The position numbers and the translations under genes are program-made. Below are positions 36,425 to 46,749 of a stretch of 64,000 bases of DNA, one piece after another. Numbering within the stretch: the first letter of the stretch is position 1; each line of letters begins with the position of its first letter. The notes beneath the pieces were generated by a model. The model did not search any database. It saw only the letters and a program-made list of their open reading frames with translations, and was not told the origin of the DNA. This DNA comes from Diphasiastrum complanatum (lineage: Eukaryota; Streptophyta; Lycopodiopsida; Lycopodiales; Lycopodiaceae), in the NCBI GenBank assembly GCA_029204225.1, contig CM055110.1, positions 847,050 to 911,049 of the forward strand, given 5' to 3'.

Positions 36425-36930
36425 TAGCACCCCTTTCCCCCTGACTATCCTTCTAGTTAGTGTGAACAAAGCTATCTGAAAGCATAAGTTATACTGCTTC
36501 GATTAATGTGCAAGGATAAAATCACTTTTAACACAGATTTGAAATCAAGTTAAACTTTTACTCATTTTCACATTGCTTGAGCTCACTCGTGTTCAGGTTT
36601 GGAGCTCATGCGCCTATTCCCTGACTTGAGTAGTTAATCTACATTGGTATGCTGCTTATCTCAAAAACAGTTTATGGATTGCTTTCTTTAGGCTCTGTTG
36701 TCAGAGCATCTTAGCTGATTGGCGACCTTGCCATACCTATATATACCTAAGCAAAGCCGAAACATAATCGAAGCTTATTCATGTTTCTGTTTTGCTGTTG
36801 ATCAAGCTGACATCCCGAGCAGGGGGGATGTTTTATCAGATTGTACTATGCATGCTGAGGTGGGGAACTACTATATGGGATTTGTAACTATACATCGACC
36901 ATGTCATTGGTCATTCTTTGTAATTTCATA

Positions 36931-37080
36931 ATCAGCAAAGTAAACAGCTATTATGTGATGTGATGTGATGATTTGGCATTCGAGGACTTTTTCCGTCTTG
37001 CAAACATAATAATCAGCAAAGTAAACGAGTATGTGATCATTTAGCATTTGAAGGCTTTTTTCTCTCTTGAGAAGATCAAA
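36931..37080. repeat. Tandem duplication, period 81 bp
   Basis: ATCAGCAAAGTAAAC...GCATTYGARGRCTTTTT...CTTG occurs at 36931-37011 and 37012-37080. The first copy has extra TGATG repeats. Confidence 0.82.
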
Positions 37081-37598
37081 TTTAGCATCAAGTTTTTTTA
37101 TTTTTCCTGTATCGGGACTCGCACAGCTACCCGTACCTAGAACGTCTTGTTCCGTACTTATTAGGGACATAAATATGGTATGTCTCTTAGAACAAAAGAG
37201 ATGTAAATATTTGTTATAGAAATCAAAAAAAAAATCAAAGAAATGCATGGTGTGCCACTATGATTGGCATGTCAAACTACCTTCATTGTCCCCAAGAGAT
37301 TTTCGCAAAACAATTGCCACTTTATGATATGCATCATACTTCAGAATGTTTTGTTCTCTAATAATAAAGATATTTACTTTTTGGCATTTATTGAGAGTTA
37401 GTGACATTTATTTGTCACTTAACTTTAATTCCACTTCCATCCCAAATCAGAACCTTAATTGGTTTGTAGTTTAAGTAGAAAATTAAATTTAGCTTAGACT
37501 CCTAGTTCTTGGATTATTTACATCAACTTGTCATGTTCGAAAGAGATTACTATTTAAAATCCTTGCACAATACTTGATCTATAAATTTGTCCTCTCTT

Positions 37599-37625
37599 CC
37601 CCCCCCCCCCCCCCCCCCCCCCCCC
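37599..37625 (+). repeat. Poly(C)27 homopolymer
   Basis: Twenty-seven consecutive C on the + strand in otherwise AT-rich DNA. Its exact length is likely polymorphic or affected by sequencing. Confidence 0.9.
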
Positions 37626-37783
37626 TTCCATGCATAATGTGGATCCTTCTTTGAGAAGGCAAATTGGAATCATGTTTTTACACTTTATTAATACTAAAAG
37701 AATCCTTGGTTAATATTAAAAAATTTTAGGATAAAGTAAGGAGACCCCCTCCACTTTTACTTTTCTCCATAAGGCCACATTTT

Positions 37784-37906
37784 GTACATGACTAGTGCAA
37801 TGCATTATTATCATTAAATACTTATAGGATATATCAGTTTTTTTTGTACACGACTAGTGCAATGCATGCTTATCATTAAATACTTATATAGGATATATCA
37901 TTTTTT
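37784..37906. repeat. Tandem duplication, period 62 bp
   Basis: GTACATGACTAGTGCAATGC...GGATATATCA occurs at 37784-37845 and 37846-37906 with few changes. Confidence 0.9.
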
Positions 37907-38197
37907 ACTCAATGTTTCAAGGTTCAAATAAAAGCTCTGAAGTTCAAAGCATGTTATTTGTGCTATTTTTTCACCCTCTTACCTTTTTGGGCTTCATTGT
38001 CTATATCCTGTTTATTGCCTTGTCAATGTAGTTATTCCTCGCAACACAACTTTTTTGCTTTTCTTTGTGTTCCCTTGGAAAGTTATAGAAGGTTTTATCC
38101 CTACATTAGTACTACCAATGCCATTCAATGATACGATCTACATCAATAACCGATTAAATTCAACATGAATTTGATTTTGAATTTTTTGGTGAATGTC

Positions 38198-38393
38198 CTA
38201 AATTTCTTTGGTGTAGTTGATGTGGCATGTCTTTGTCTTGTCCTCTTTACAAGTAGTTTTTTTTGGTGCCTGTTGTAGTACTTTGGTGATAATATCTAAA
38301 TTTCTTTGGTGTAGTTGATGTGGCATGTCTTTGTCTTATCCTCTTTACAAGTAGCCTTTTTGGTGTCTATTGTACTCTACTTGATAATATCTT
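38198..38393. repeat. Tandem duplication, period 98 bp
   Basis: CTAAATTTCTTTGGTGTAGT...CCTCTTTACAAGTAG occurs at 38198-38295 and 38296-38393. Confidence 0.9.
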
Positions 38394-39339
38394 GTATTAC
38401 AATTTTGTTATTTGATTTTGCTTGTCTTTCTTTATTCCCTTCTTGTTTGTCAATTTTAAATATTTACCCTTGTTCATTTTTCCATATTGATTGACACTCT
38501 TATTTTCCCTATGCCAAAGAAGCGTTTCTTGTACCTAATCAATTTCATTTTCTATGTCATGTTACCTAATTGACATGACTTGTCATGTTAAATACTGAGG
38601 GACAATTCCAATTTGCAAATAAAATATATTTTTAACTAGGTGTCAGTACAACTTATTTATACACGTGGCTTATTTACATAATGGAAGACTTGAAGTCATG
38701 GCCAAGTAGTTAAGTATGCCAAACACCTCCATATCAATCTCAAGACCATAGAATCTTTCAAAGCCACCGTCCACTTGGTCCAAGTTTTAAAGTGAAAACT
38801 CTTCATTGCTTGGAGATTAGACTTTTGGGTAGTGGAATAAAGATCCACCTAATAAAACAACCTTTGATCGAGTTGGTGCATTATGGGACATTTTATGAAT
38901 GATTACATATTTTTAGTTTATCAAGTCCCATGATCAAAAGTGGTAGATAGTCTCTTCTATGTCTTTTCCTATTTAAATTGATTAAAGCACATGAATAAAA
39001 AGTGGTAGATGCACTTACATCTTTTGAAGTTTTGCAATAATAGGAGGTCTAAATCATTTGCCATATACATCCTTAACTTTGTGGTAAGATTTCTTTGAGA
39101 CATTGTCAAATAGCTAATGTAAGTCAATACAAATCAACTCTAATTGTTAATCTCTTAATAGTTAAATGGATGATGTTATGAAAATTACTTTACTGTTTAT
39201 ACTTGCTTGTGATGGAAATTAGGTCCACAGTTGTCTCCTTGGAGACTTTTGAGGCCCCACGGGAGAATCATCGAACATGTCCATGAAATACTGGGTGTTT
39301 GGCTCGTTTGAGCTCTCCAAAAACGGTCTTGAACCAGTT

Positions 39340-39815
39340 TTATGGTTCCAGAGGCACCTTGGCTATCTTGGCATGAGAATCAACTATCCTATGCAAAATC
39401 TGGGAAGTCATTTGATCTTTCTTGATGTTGCCAACCATCAGGAAATTGTTAAGGAGCTGAGCAGCGATGTGAATGGCAGGATCAGTAATGGCTTCTAGAA
39501 GGTAGTCGTCATTAGTCCAGTGCAAATCATTCGTAACGTCAATATAAGGCTTAATAGCCTGTTTAGCTTGCTTATGGTTTGGTGAGTTTTGGGTACCAGG
39601 CGGCCTCAATCACATGCACTCCCTGGAAAGTAATGTATCCATGTTGATTCTCTCTGAGAAGGCTCTCTCATGAATACCCATTGCAATAAGCAGAGGCTCC
39701 GTAAGGGTCATCCACTGAGTGACCATGCTTGTGCTAGGAAGGATCATGATATCCGTTGCAGATGGGACATCACAATGGATAGTGTAACGCGGCGACTGAG
39801 ACCTGTGGAAGACAT
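39340..39815 (-). pseudogene. Ty3/gypsy gag fragment (copy 1)
   Basis: The reverse complement has an ATG at 39815, a frame change within the first codons, then SPRYTIHCDVPSATDIMILP and INMDTLLS (to about 39610), followed in another frame by the conserved-looking KQAIKPYIDVTNDLHWTNDD and HIAAQLLNNFLMVGN. It aligns with the better gag at 61507-62031 (IQRDIPEAT, PLPSNTLIQPWL, FHSEINMGLALH). Gag would form the particle. It lies downstream of the LTR at about 39880-40572 in the minus sense. Confidence 0.7.
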
Positions 39816-39879
39816 GATTGAAAAGAATGGAAACTAAAAGTAATAGGCACAAGTGTATATCAGAAAATAGTACATAAAG

Positions 39880-40572
39880 TTTTGAAGGCTTTGGTCGCTG
39901 GAAAAATTGGCAAGAGCTTTGCTAGCACAAGGAATGAATCGAATTCAGCCAACTTATAGGTGAATTTGGAAGGTCCATTACACAAAATACTAGTTTGGCT
40001 AATCAGTTCTGAACAAAAATTTGCAAGCTTGTTCAGTACTGTGAAAATAAGCTATAAAAATCTCAACAAAGGTTTCTGAGGTGCTGAAGCCATTTGGCAA
40101 ACGTTTTCCAAGGCTGGCAAAGGATGAACCTTCCAAGGCTGGCGAAGGATGAACCTTCCAACGTTGGCAAAGGATGGACCTTCGCCCAAGTACTGTCATA
40201 AATACAACTTTTCAAGATTTGAACCTATAGCCAACCTAATTTTGACATTTTAAGACCATCTAGCATGTCAGCGAAGATTTCTAATGAGAGTAAGGTGCTC
40301 GACGAAGGTTTCCAAAATGGCATATTGCTGATCATTTGCCTAACTAAAAAACAGGTACTTTTTCTGGAAAAGAACTTTCACCCAAGTCAATATAGATATA
40401 TCTGAAGTGGATATACAATATAAAAGCTCAGCGAAGGTTTCCAATACTATATAGGCAACATATGACCGAAACAGTGTTTTTATAAGTCATTTTTCATCAA
40501 AAATTATCTTTTTTGAAAATACTTTCCTTCTTCTTTTTCCATTCTGATGACTTTTCTGACTTTTGCTCATCA
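39880..40572 (-). repeat. Ty3/gypsy LTR, copy 1
   Basis: In minus orientation a polypurine tract (A-run, then GAGAAAAGAC, 40573-40595) precedes TGATGAGCAAAAG, the probable LTR start. Near the other end CCTATAAGTTGGCTGAATTC (about 39955) is a TATA-box region matching the LTR at 62.3 kb (CTATATAAGGGCTGAATTCG). The inner end is not fixed. In minus order the LTR follows the integrase of the upstream copy and precedes the gag of 39340-39815. Confidence 0.65.
40106..40180. repeat. 25 bp minisatellite x3 inside the gypsy LTR
   Basis: TTCCAAGGCTGGCAAAGGAT plus GAACC and two variants occur at 40106-40130, 40131-40155 and 40156-40180. Further GCGAAGG-like words occur nearby (40273, 40431). Confidence 0.9.
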
Positions 40573-40683
40573 GTCTTTTCTCTTTTTTTTTTTACTGTCT
40601 TTTCCAGCAAAGTTAACAATTAAATAGTGAAAACAAAAAAATTGAAAACAAATAAAAATAAAAAATCATTTAGATCATGCTTG

Positions 40684-41839
40684 TTGAACTGGCGGAGCAG
40701 GCTGCCAAAACTTGCATAATCGGTCGCCATTCACAGGAGTATCAAACTATTTTCCGTCCAAGTGCTCAAGAATCATTGTTCCATAGTTTAGGATTTCCTT
40801 CACTTTATACGGGCTTTCACCGATAAACTTCAATTTTTTCTTGATCAGCTTGGTTTCGTACATCAGTGCGAGATCTCTTGCTTTCAGATTCTTTTTGTGT
40901 AATTGACGATCGTGCCATGCCTTACGGTAAGCTTTCTCTGTTGCTAATGCATGAACTGCCATCAATCTTGTTTCACACAATTTGTGCAACGCTTCATAAC
41001 GTAGTTGTAAAGACTTATCATCATTATAATTCTGTTGCTGCTATGCATAAAGATGATATTAAAAATTCAATCGGCATTACAACATCTTGACCATAAACCA
41101 ATTAAAAGGGTGTTTGATTTGTACTATTTTTGTAAGCAGTTTTGAATGCCCATAATGCTGCATGTAGTTTATGTTCCCAGTCTGATCGAATCGCTTCAAT
41201 TGTTTTTGTCATAATAGTGCAGAGAATCTTATTGGAAGATTCAGCTTGGCTATTCCCTCTGGGATAAAAAGGAGTACTAAATCTGTGTATGACAAAAAAA
41301 TCTTCCAATAAACACTTTATTGTTTGATTAACAAAGTGTGTACCTCGGTCACTGACAATGTCAATCGGACATCCAAATCTGATAATAGTATTTTCATAGA
41401 GAAACTTGGCCATAGATTTCGCATTAGCAACTTTGACAACTTTGGCTTCAACCCACTTTGTCATAAAATCAGTTGCTACGATAATGTATCAGGTTTGAGA
41501 TCCTCGCACGGTAGGATGAATAGGACCAACATAATCCAGTCCCCATTTTTCAAATGGCACTTGTGATAAAACCAAATGTAAGGGTTCATAGTTCTGTCTA
41601 GTAGGCCGTCATGCTCGCTGACAAACATCACATGTCTGAATATAATTTTCTGTGTCCTTATGACGCATAGGCCACCAACAACCTGATTGCAAAAGTTTGC
41701 GAACAGTAATATCTGTAGAGAAGTGTCCTCCGCCCATGCCATCATGTGAAAACATGATTAAATCTAGTATTTCATGTGGTAAAACACATCTACGTAGAAT
41801 ATTGTCTAATCCACGACGATACAATTGTCCTGCAATCAA
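40684..41839 (-). pseudogene. Ty3/gypsy integrase (copy 1)
   Basis: Minus order: HHCC zinc domain with HDGMGGGHFSTDITVRKL and CDVCQRA (41839-41609); a core with TKWVEAKVVK, IVSDRGTHFVN (second Asp) and NSQAESSNKIL (catalytic Glu), ALWAFKTAYKNSTNQTPF (41464-41102); and a C-terminal part with KAWHDRQLHKKN, IGESPYKVKEI and DGKxFDTPVNGDRLCKFW (to about 40684). Stops and frame changes separate the pieces. It is the integration enzyme of the element and is non-functional. Confidence 0.88.
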
Positions 41840-41849
41840 TTAATAAGGT

Positions 41850-42283
41850 TGAGCCTTATGAATCAATTGTCTCTTCTCTATTTTTGTCAAAGAGTCATTT
41901 GGTTGTCCTAGCATGTGGTATTCAACAATATTCGCTACCCACTCAAGTACTATTTTTACATAGAATAATGCAGCATCTAGTAATTCATCATCCACCTCGG
42001 TATTAACTGGTGTGGATTCTATTCACGAAACGTGGTCGACTAGATAATGTTGCTTCTCCTTTTGAACCACAATTCAAAAGTCAAATTCAGTCAATAATAG
42101 TAACCATCTTGCAACTACGCCCAGTATTGCACGTCTTTTTTACCAAGTAAAGTAATGGCTGGTGATCCGTATAAAATGCAAAGTGCATTTCCATAAGGTA
42201 ATGACGAAATTTCCGTACAGAAAAAATCATGGCTAACGCTTCACGTTTTGTTATTAAATAGTTCTTCTCCGGATCTGTACCCT
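41850..42283 (-). pseudogene. Ty3/gypsy RNase H (copy 1), cut by Copia insert
   Basis: On the minus strand from 42283: KNYLITKREALAMIFSVRKF, then RHYLMEMHFAFYTDHQPLLY with the TDH catalytic Asp, LVKKTCNTGR and a degenerate tail to about 41850. The frame is largely open for the first 90 codons. At 42283/42284 it is broken by the Copia insert; RT lies on the other side at 45.1-45.8 kb. Confidence 0.82.
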
Positions 42284-43335
42284 AATTTTGATTGGATCTC
42301 TAGTTTGTGAGGTTACTGAATTTCATTTAAGTGTGTTTTGATCTTAGAAAGTGGCAAGAATTATTAGATTGAGGATAGATCATAGGTTGATCAAGATTTC
42401 ACTATTCTATGTGTTGATTTTCTAGTTAGAGTGCTATAAGACATTTGAGAGGTTCTATAAGATTTTATAGTTAGAGTGCTATAAGAGATTTGAGAGGTTC
42501 CATATCTTTGTGATTTCTTCTTGAGTTCATTTGTTGAAATTCAAGAGAGTGCTTTGTGCATTGGAACAAGTTGAAAGAGAAGATCAGGTCAATTCAACAT
42601 GGCTACAAGTGGAGGCTTTATGTTGGAGAGCAATGATAGGCTTACCTCAAGCAACTATTCTACTTGGAAGGTGAGGATGGACTCCTTATTGGAGACGAAT
42701 GAGTTGATGCAGATTGTTGCAGGTGTGGAGGAGAGGCCTCAAGCACCTCAAGATCAAATGAGGTATGACAAGAGAGCTAAAAGAGCTCTACACATGATTA
42801 AGATGAATGTTACCAATGAACTTCTCAAGGAAGTTGGTAAGTGCACATCATCTATGGAGGCTTGGGAAGCTTTATGAATCCAAGTCTACATCAAGAGTGC
42901 TTATTCTTAGGAGGCAAATCTTTCAAAGTTTGCAAAAGAAGGACGAGAGTACTCATGCTTTTGTTTGGAGGATTAAAGCATTCAATGATGAGTTAGCATG
43001 TATTGATAAAAGCATTAAGGAGGTAGGACTTGTTCAAGTTATACTTAATGGCTTGCTGGATGATCATGCTAATCTTGTTCAAAGTTCTGCTATTCAAAAG
43101 ACTTTGCCAAGTATTGTGGATTTGTAAGATATTTTGGTAAATGAGGAGTATAGGCTTCAACATCTCAATATGAAGAGGAGGCTATGTCCATCAAAGGCAA
43201 GTTCAAGGGCAAAGGCAAAGCAAAGTGGTCTAAAGGGCAAGATCAAGGTGAGACTTCTTCTTTTGGCAAAAAGAAAGATAAGTCTAAGCTAAAATCTTTC
43301 ATTGTGGAATCAAAGGACATTTTGCAAATAAATGT
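42284..43335 (+). pseudogene. Copia insert: leader and gag, no LTR
   Basis: It begins inside the Copia leader (AATTTTGATTGGATCTCTAG, matching the leader of element B near 8440-8456), so LTR and primer site are absent. A 45 bp duplication sits at 42423-42512 (TAGTTAGAGTGCTATAAGA). Gag starts at the ATG at 42599 (MATSGGFMLESNDRLTSSNY), with frame changes near 42870 and after 43127. The zinc knuckle reads HCGIKGHFANKC, its first Cys replaced. No target-site duplication is seen at the borders with the gypsy element. Confidence 0.85.
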
Positions 43336-43915
43336 TTGAAGAAGCAAAGAGATGAAGGTAGCAAGCAAATCAACTTTACTACTAATGATGAGGATCTAGG
43401 TGGTAGTGATTCTCTTTTGATGTGTTCTTCAAGTCCAATATCAAGTGAAGGTGACAAAGATTCATGGTGGATTGCTAGTGGAGCTAGTTCACACATGACT
43501 AGTCACAAGGAGTTCTTTAATTCTTTGGTCACTTATGATGGAGCCAAGAAAGCAATTCACATAGCCAATGGTGGTGAGTGTGTGATTGAAGTTATTGATT
43601 CAATTCCTATTTGTCCCTCTACTAATAGGAAAGCAAGACTTGATGGTGTTCTTTACATTCCTTCACTTTCAAAGAATTTGCTAAGTGTTGGTCAAATGAT
43701 AGAGAAAGTATACATGGTAAAGTTTGGTGGTGATGTTTGTTTTATTAAAAAGGAAAAAATCTTGGTTGCTAGGGGCAATAGACAAGGTAGACTTTTCAAG
43801 CTTGATGCTTTTGTTATGGCTAACAAAATGGATGGAATGGAAAAGAAGGAGATTGGTCTCAACTTTTTAAAGTTACCTCTTAGCATCAATAAGATTGGCG
43901 GATCTTATGCAAAAT
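43336..43915 (+). pseudogene. Copia protease segment of the insert, catalytic Asp replaced
   Basis: WWIASGASSHMTSHKEFF corresponds to the retropepsin motif WWIDSGASSHM of element F, with Asp changed to Ala (GCT at about 43472). The rest of protease and pre-integrase is well kept (VLYIPSLSKNLLSVGQMI, FIKKEKILVARGNRQG, LFKLDAFVMANK) up to KKEIGLNFLKLPLSINKIGG, where the HHCC segment is lost. The frame remains open into the unassigned region that follows. Confidence 0.82.
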
Positions 43916-44900
43916 CTAAAAAGCTTCCTTATGCTAGATCTAGGTGCAAGTGCAAGCATGCAAAAGGTAAGGAAAGAGCTAAATTCATCAATGGAGGTGA
44001 AGGTTCTTCCTTGAAAAAGATTGTGGTTAATGATTTCTTTGATCATATGTCAAAAGATGTTGTTAGGTGCATTTATGAAGGAGATGGTTCTTCTACATTC
44101 TTTTGTGATGAGTCCAAGAAAGTCATTTTTGCAGCAAGTGGAGTCACATGCCTTCATAAAGAGAGTAGATCAAATGGTTCTATCAAGAGACTTGGTGGGG
44201 GAGATAGTCACAAGTCAAGAAGAAGAGAAGTATGTGAAGAGTTCAAAGTAGGATGTACTTTGAATGATGTCACCATGAATGATAGTGAGGATGAATCATT
44301 ATCATATGAGTCATTACCTAAAACATTAAGTAGAAGTTCTTGTTTGAAGAAAGACAGTACTTAAATCATCCTTATGTTGAAGGTACTAATCATTTTTTTC
44401 ATGACTTTAATGTTTTTGAGGTTTCTACTTCTTATGATGCAATCATTAAGAGGGAGTCTTATGAAGGAAAGAGTAATGGAAGATTGGTTCTTGGGAAGAT
44501 CAAAGGCATGTGTCTCACATCTCTTCATCAACTCAAAGGATTCTATGATTATAAATTGATCACTCATGATCGAGATGGCAAAAGGTTGGTTGGAGAAGAC
44601 TACATGGAGCAAATCGAGAAGCAATTTCTTCAAGGCAAGGGAGATCACATTGGTGAGCTTATTGAGGTTTTTTATGGACTCAAGAGGGCTGGATTTATTA
44701 GGTTTGATACTCATCTTCACCTACTCTACTTCATGTTGAATGGAAAGTTTGGAGTCAATTTTTTTATTTATGATGGTGACATTGATTTCACTAACCTTTG
44801 TGGAAATTCAAGATCAAACATTGATGAGATCTTGTTGGATCTAGATCATATGTTTGAGACGGAGTATTTCCAGAGGTTTAGGTCTGAAAATATTAGTTAA
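43916..44900 (+). CDS. Unrecognised ~320-codon coding-like segment fused behind Copia Gag-protease
   Basis: The frame coming from the protease continues without a stop to 44364 (KSKKLPYARSRCKCKHAKGK, VVNDFFDHMSKDVVRCIYEG, MNDSEDESLSYESLPKTL). A second frame, overlapping at 44340, runs to the TAA at 44898-44900 (YLNHPYVEGTNHFFHDFN, LITHDRDGKRLVGEDYMEQI, GELIEVFYGLKRAGFIRFDT, LDLDHMFETEYFQRFRS). A single-base shift near 44330-44340 would make it one product. It has none of the integrase, RT or RNase H motifs expected here. Gag upstream has more frame damage, so this part looks as well kept or better kept. I do not recognise the family; a captured host gene or a novel element-specific domain are the main options. 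Confidence 0.5.
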
Positions 44901-45049
44901 AATTGTCACAGTTTTTCACTAAAGAGCGAAAAAGGTGAAAAAGGCAAAGGTGTTTTAAAATGATTTCTAAGTCATAGAAAAATTTCAAAGGGGAAAAAAT
45001 GTGAAGGCCTAAAAATATGCTGTTAGCCTTCGGTTTTTCAGGATGCTCA

Positions 45050-45836
45050 TTACTTGAACGATTTGTTTAAGGCTGAGCATAAGATATCTAACACGCACGG
45101 CGTAAGGTATATCAGGATTCGCAATCTGTAAAATGGGAGCTGAAGCAACCATTTGCTTGAGTTTCTCAAAGCATTGGTTCAATTCATCATTTCACTCAAT
45201 AGGCTCACTAGGTTGATCTCTCTTTTCCTTTTTATTAACTCTGTCTTTAGTCAAATTATTTAAAGGTGCAACCACTTTTGCATAATCCTCAATTGACCTA
45301 CAAAAGAAAACTGTAAAACCGAGGTTTAACTTCTCTAACCGTCTTCGGTATCGACCACTCAGGCACTGTCTTGATCTTACTCTCGTCAGTCTCCAACCCA
45401 CTGTGGGTGATTCTATGACCGAAGTACAATAACTCATACTTACAAACTCACATTTAGATTCTTTAGCATAAAGTTTCTCTCATCTGAGAATATCTAAGAT
45501 AGTCTTAAGATAACTCAAATGCTCCTTAAGTGTCCTACTGTAGATGAGAATGTCATCCAAGAATACAACCACATACTTCCCTAGATATGGACGAAAAAGG
45601 TCATTCATCATCTGTTGAAATGTAGCTGGTGCATTCGTCAACCCAAAAGGAAGCATGATAAATTCATAATGACCGAATCTCGTCCGAAAACCCATCTTTT
45701 GCACATCATTTGGATGAATCCTAATCTGATGATATCCGGTTCTAAGACCCATCTTTGTGAAGTATTTAGCTCCACCTGATCGATCAACCAAATCATTCAT
45801 ACGAGGCAAAGGATATTTATTTTTAATAGTTACCAA
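45050..45836 (-). pseudogene. Ty3/gypsy RT (copy 1)
   Basis: From 45836: [17 protein letters not shown], then [40 protein letters not shown] and the catalytic [11 protein letters not shown], open to 45480. Frameshifted thumb sequence follows (ITHSGLETDESK-like, APLNNLTKDR) and the RNase H start (APILQIANPDIPYAV, about 45130). The N-terminal fingers (VPKKDG, CVDYRALNK) are missing: at about 45838 the sequence changes. It polymerises element cDNA when intact. Confidence 0.9.
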
Positions 45837-46075
45837 TTTTCCATTACATTAGCAAATGAACTTATCCCAGATGGATGTACATATTTGTCTCCAAACAATG
45901 TAACTATTTCTTTACCCTCCTGAAAAGAGAGAACATGCTTCTCAAAATCTATCTCAAGGAAAAGGTTGTGGATGATGTGAAAGCCTTAGCCATTGTCAAT
46001 CTTTTGAACTTAACTATAGACCATCCAAGTGAAGGTTCATATCCACAATCTAATATTGCCAATGAAAACAAAGTT

Positions 46076-46096
46076 CGCGTGCATGTGCGCACGCAC

Positions 46097-46130
<34 letters not shown>

Positions 46131-46134
46131 ATGT
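46076..46134. repeat. 59 bp strict alternating purine-pyrimidine tract, (GC)n(CA)n core
   Basis: Every step alternates pyrimidine and purine, from CGCGTGCATGTGCGCACGCA through a CG run into (CA)11 and ATGT. Alternating CG/CA of this length is the classic Z-DNA-forming sequence. Confidence 0.9.
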
Positions 46135-46450
46135 TATGTAACAGATTAGATTGGTTGCTTCATATGAACTGGCATGTCCTTTCATTCATGTGGAATCTTA
46201 GGCTCGATGTTTGTGAAGAATTTACAATGATGTTACCAAGCGGAATTTCATGAGTCATCTTTTACATAATCTTCTCATAAGGTCGTGTAATTTACTTAAC
46301 CTTTTGTATAGAAGGTTGTGCACTTTCCAAAATGTCAAAATCTTGGGTCCTTCATTTATCATTGGAGAAGGCCCATTTGTAACCCTACGATTGGTTAAAT
46401 GAAAGGAGGTAAAAATGAACTGCAGCCCACTGTAAATGTAGTGGGGGGGG

Positions 46451-46542
46451 AAGGCCCTGCATGAGGGCCTTCCATGCTGGGAGGGCCTTGCCCGACGGCA
46501 GGCCCTGACTAGCATGGAAGGCCCGAGGGATAGAGGCCTTCC
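46451..46542. repeat. Cluster of GC-rich nested inverted repeats
   Basis: Perfect 14 bp arms GGGCCTTCCATGCT (46465-46478) and AGCATGGAAGGCCC (46511-46524) enclose a second stem AGGGCC/GGCCCT (46482-46487 with 46501-46506) that continues as TGCC/GGCA around the loop CGAC. Overlapping alternatives are AAGGCCCT/AGGGCCTT (46451-46458 with 46464-46471) and GGAAGGCC/GGCCTTCC (46516-46523 with 46535-46542). It stands out from AT-rich flanks. Confidence 0.88.
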
Positions 46543-46749
46543 CCTGCGTAATGCTGGGGTGCGAGGGTGCTGATTCTGACAGAATTAAATTATCTTCTGC
46601 CAATTTGACTGCTCCTAACTTTTGCATAGAGCATTGCCATTTCGAGAATAGTATGGACGAATAGGAAACACTTGGCATGGTGATTTTTGCTCTTGATGGT
46701 GTCTTCTTGTGAAAGTGATACCACCCGTGTTATTACCTTTTGTAAGGAT

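Larger units (their letters stand above)
36425..39330. other. Intergenic sequence downstream of GH17 gene
   Basis: AT-rich DNA with no recognised gene. It contains three short tandem duplications and a poly-C tract, listed separately, plus the probable 3' untranslated region of the glucanase gene near its start. Confidence 0.4.
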
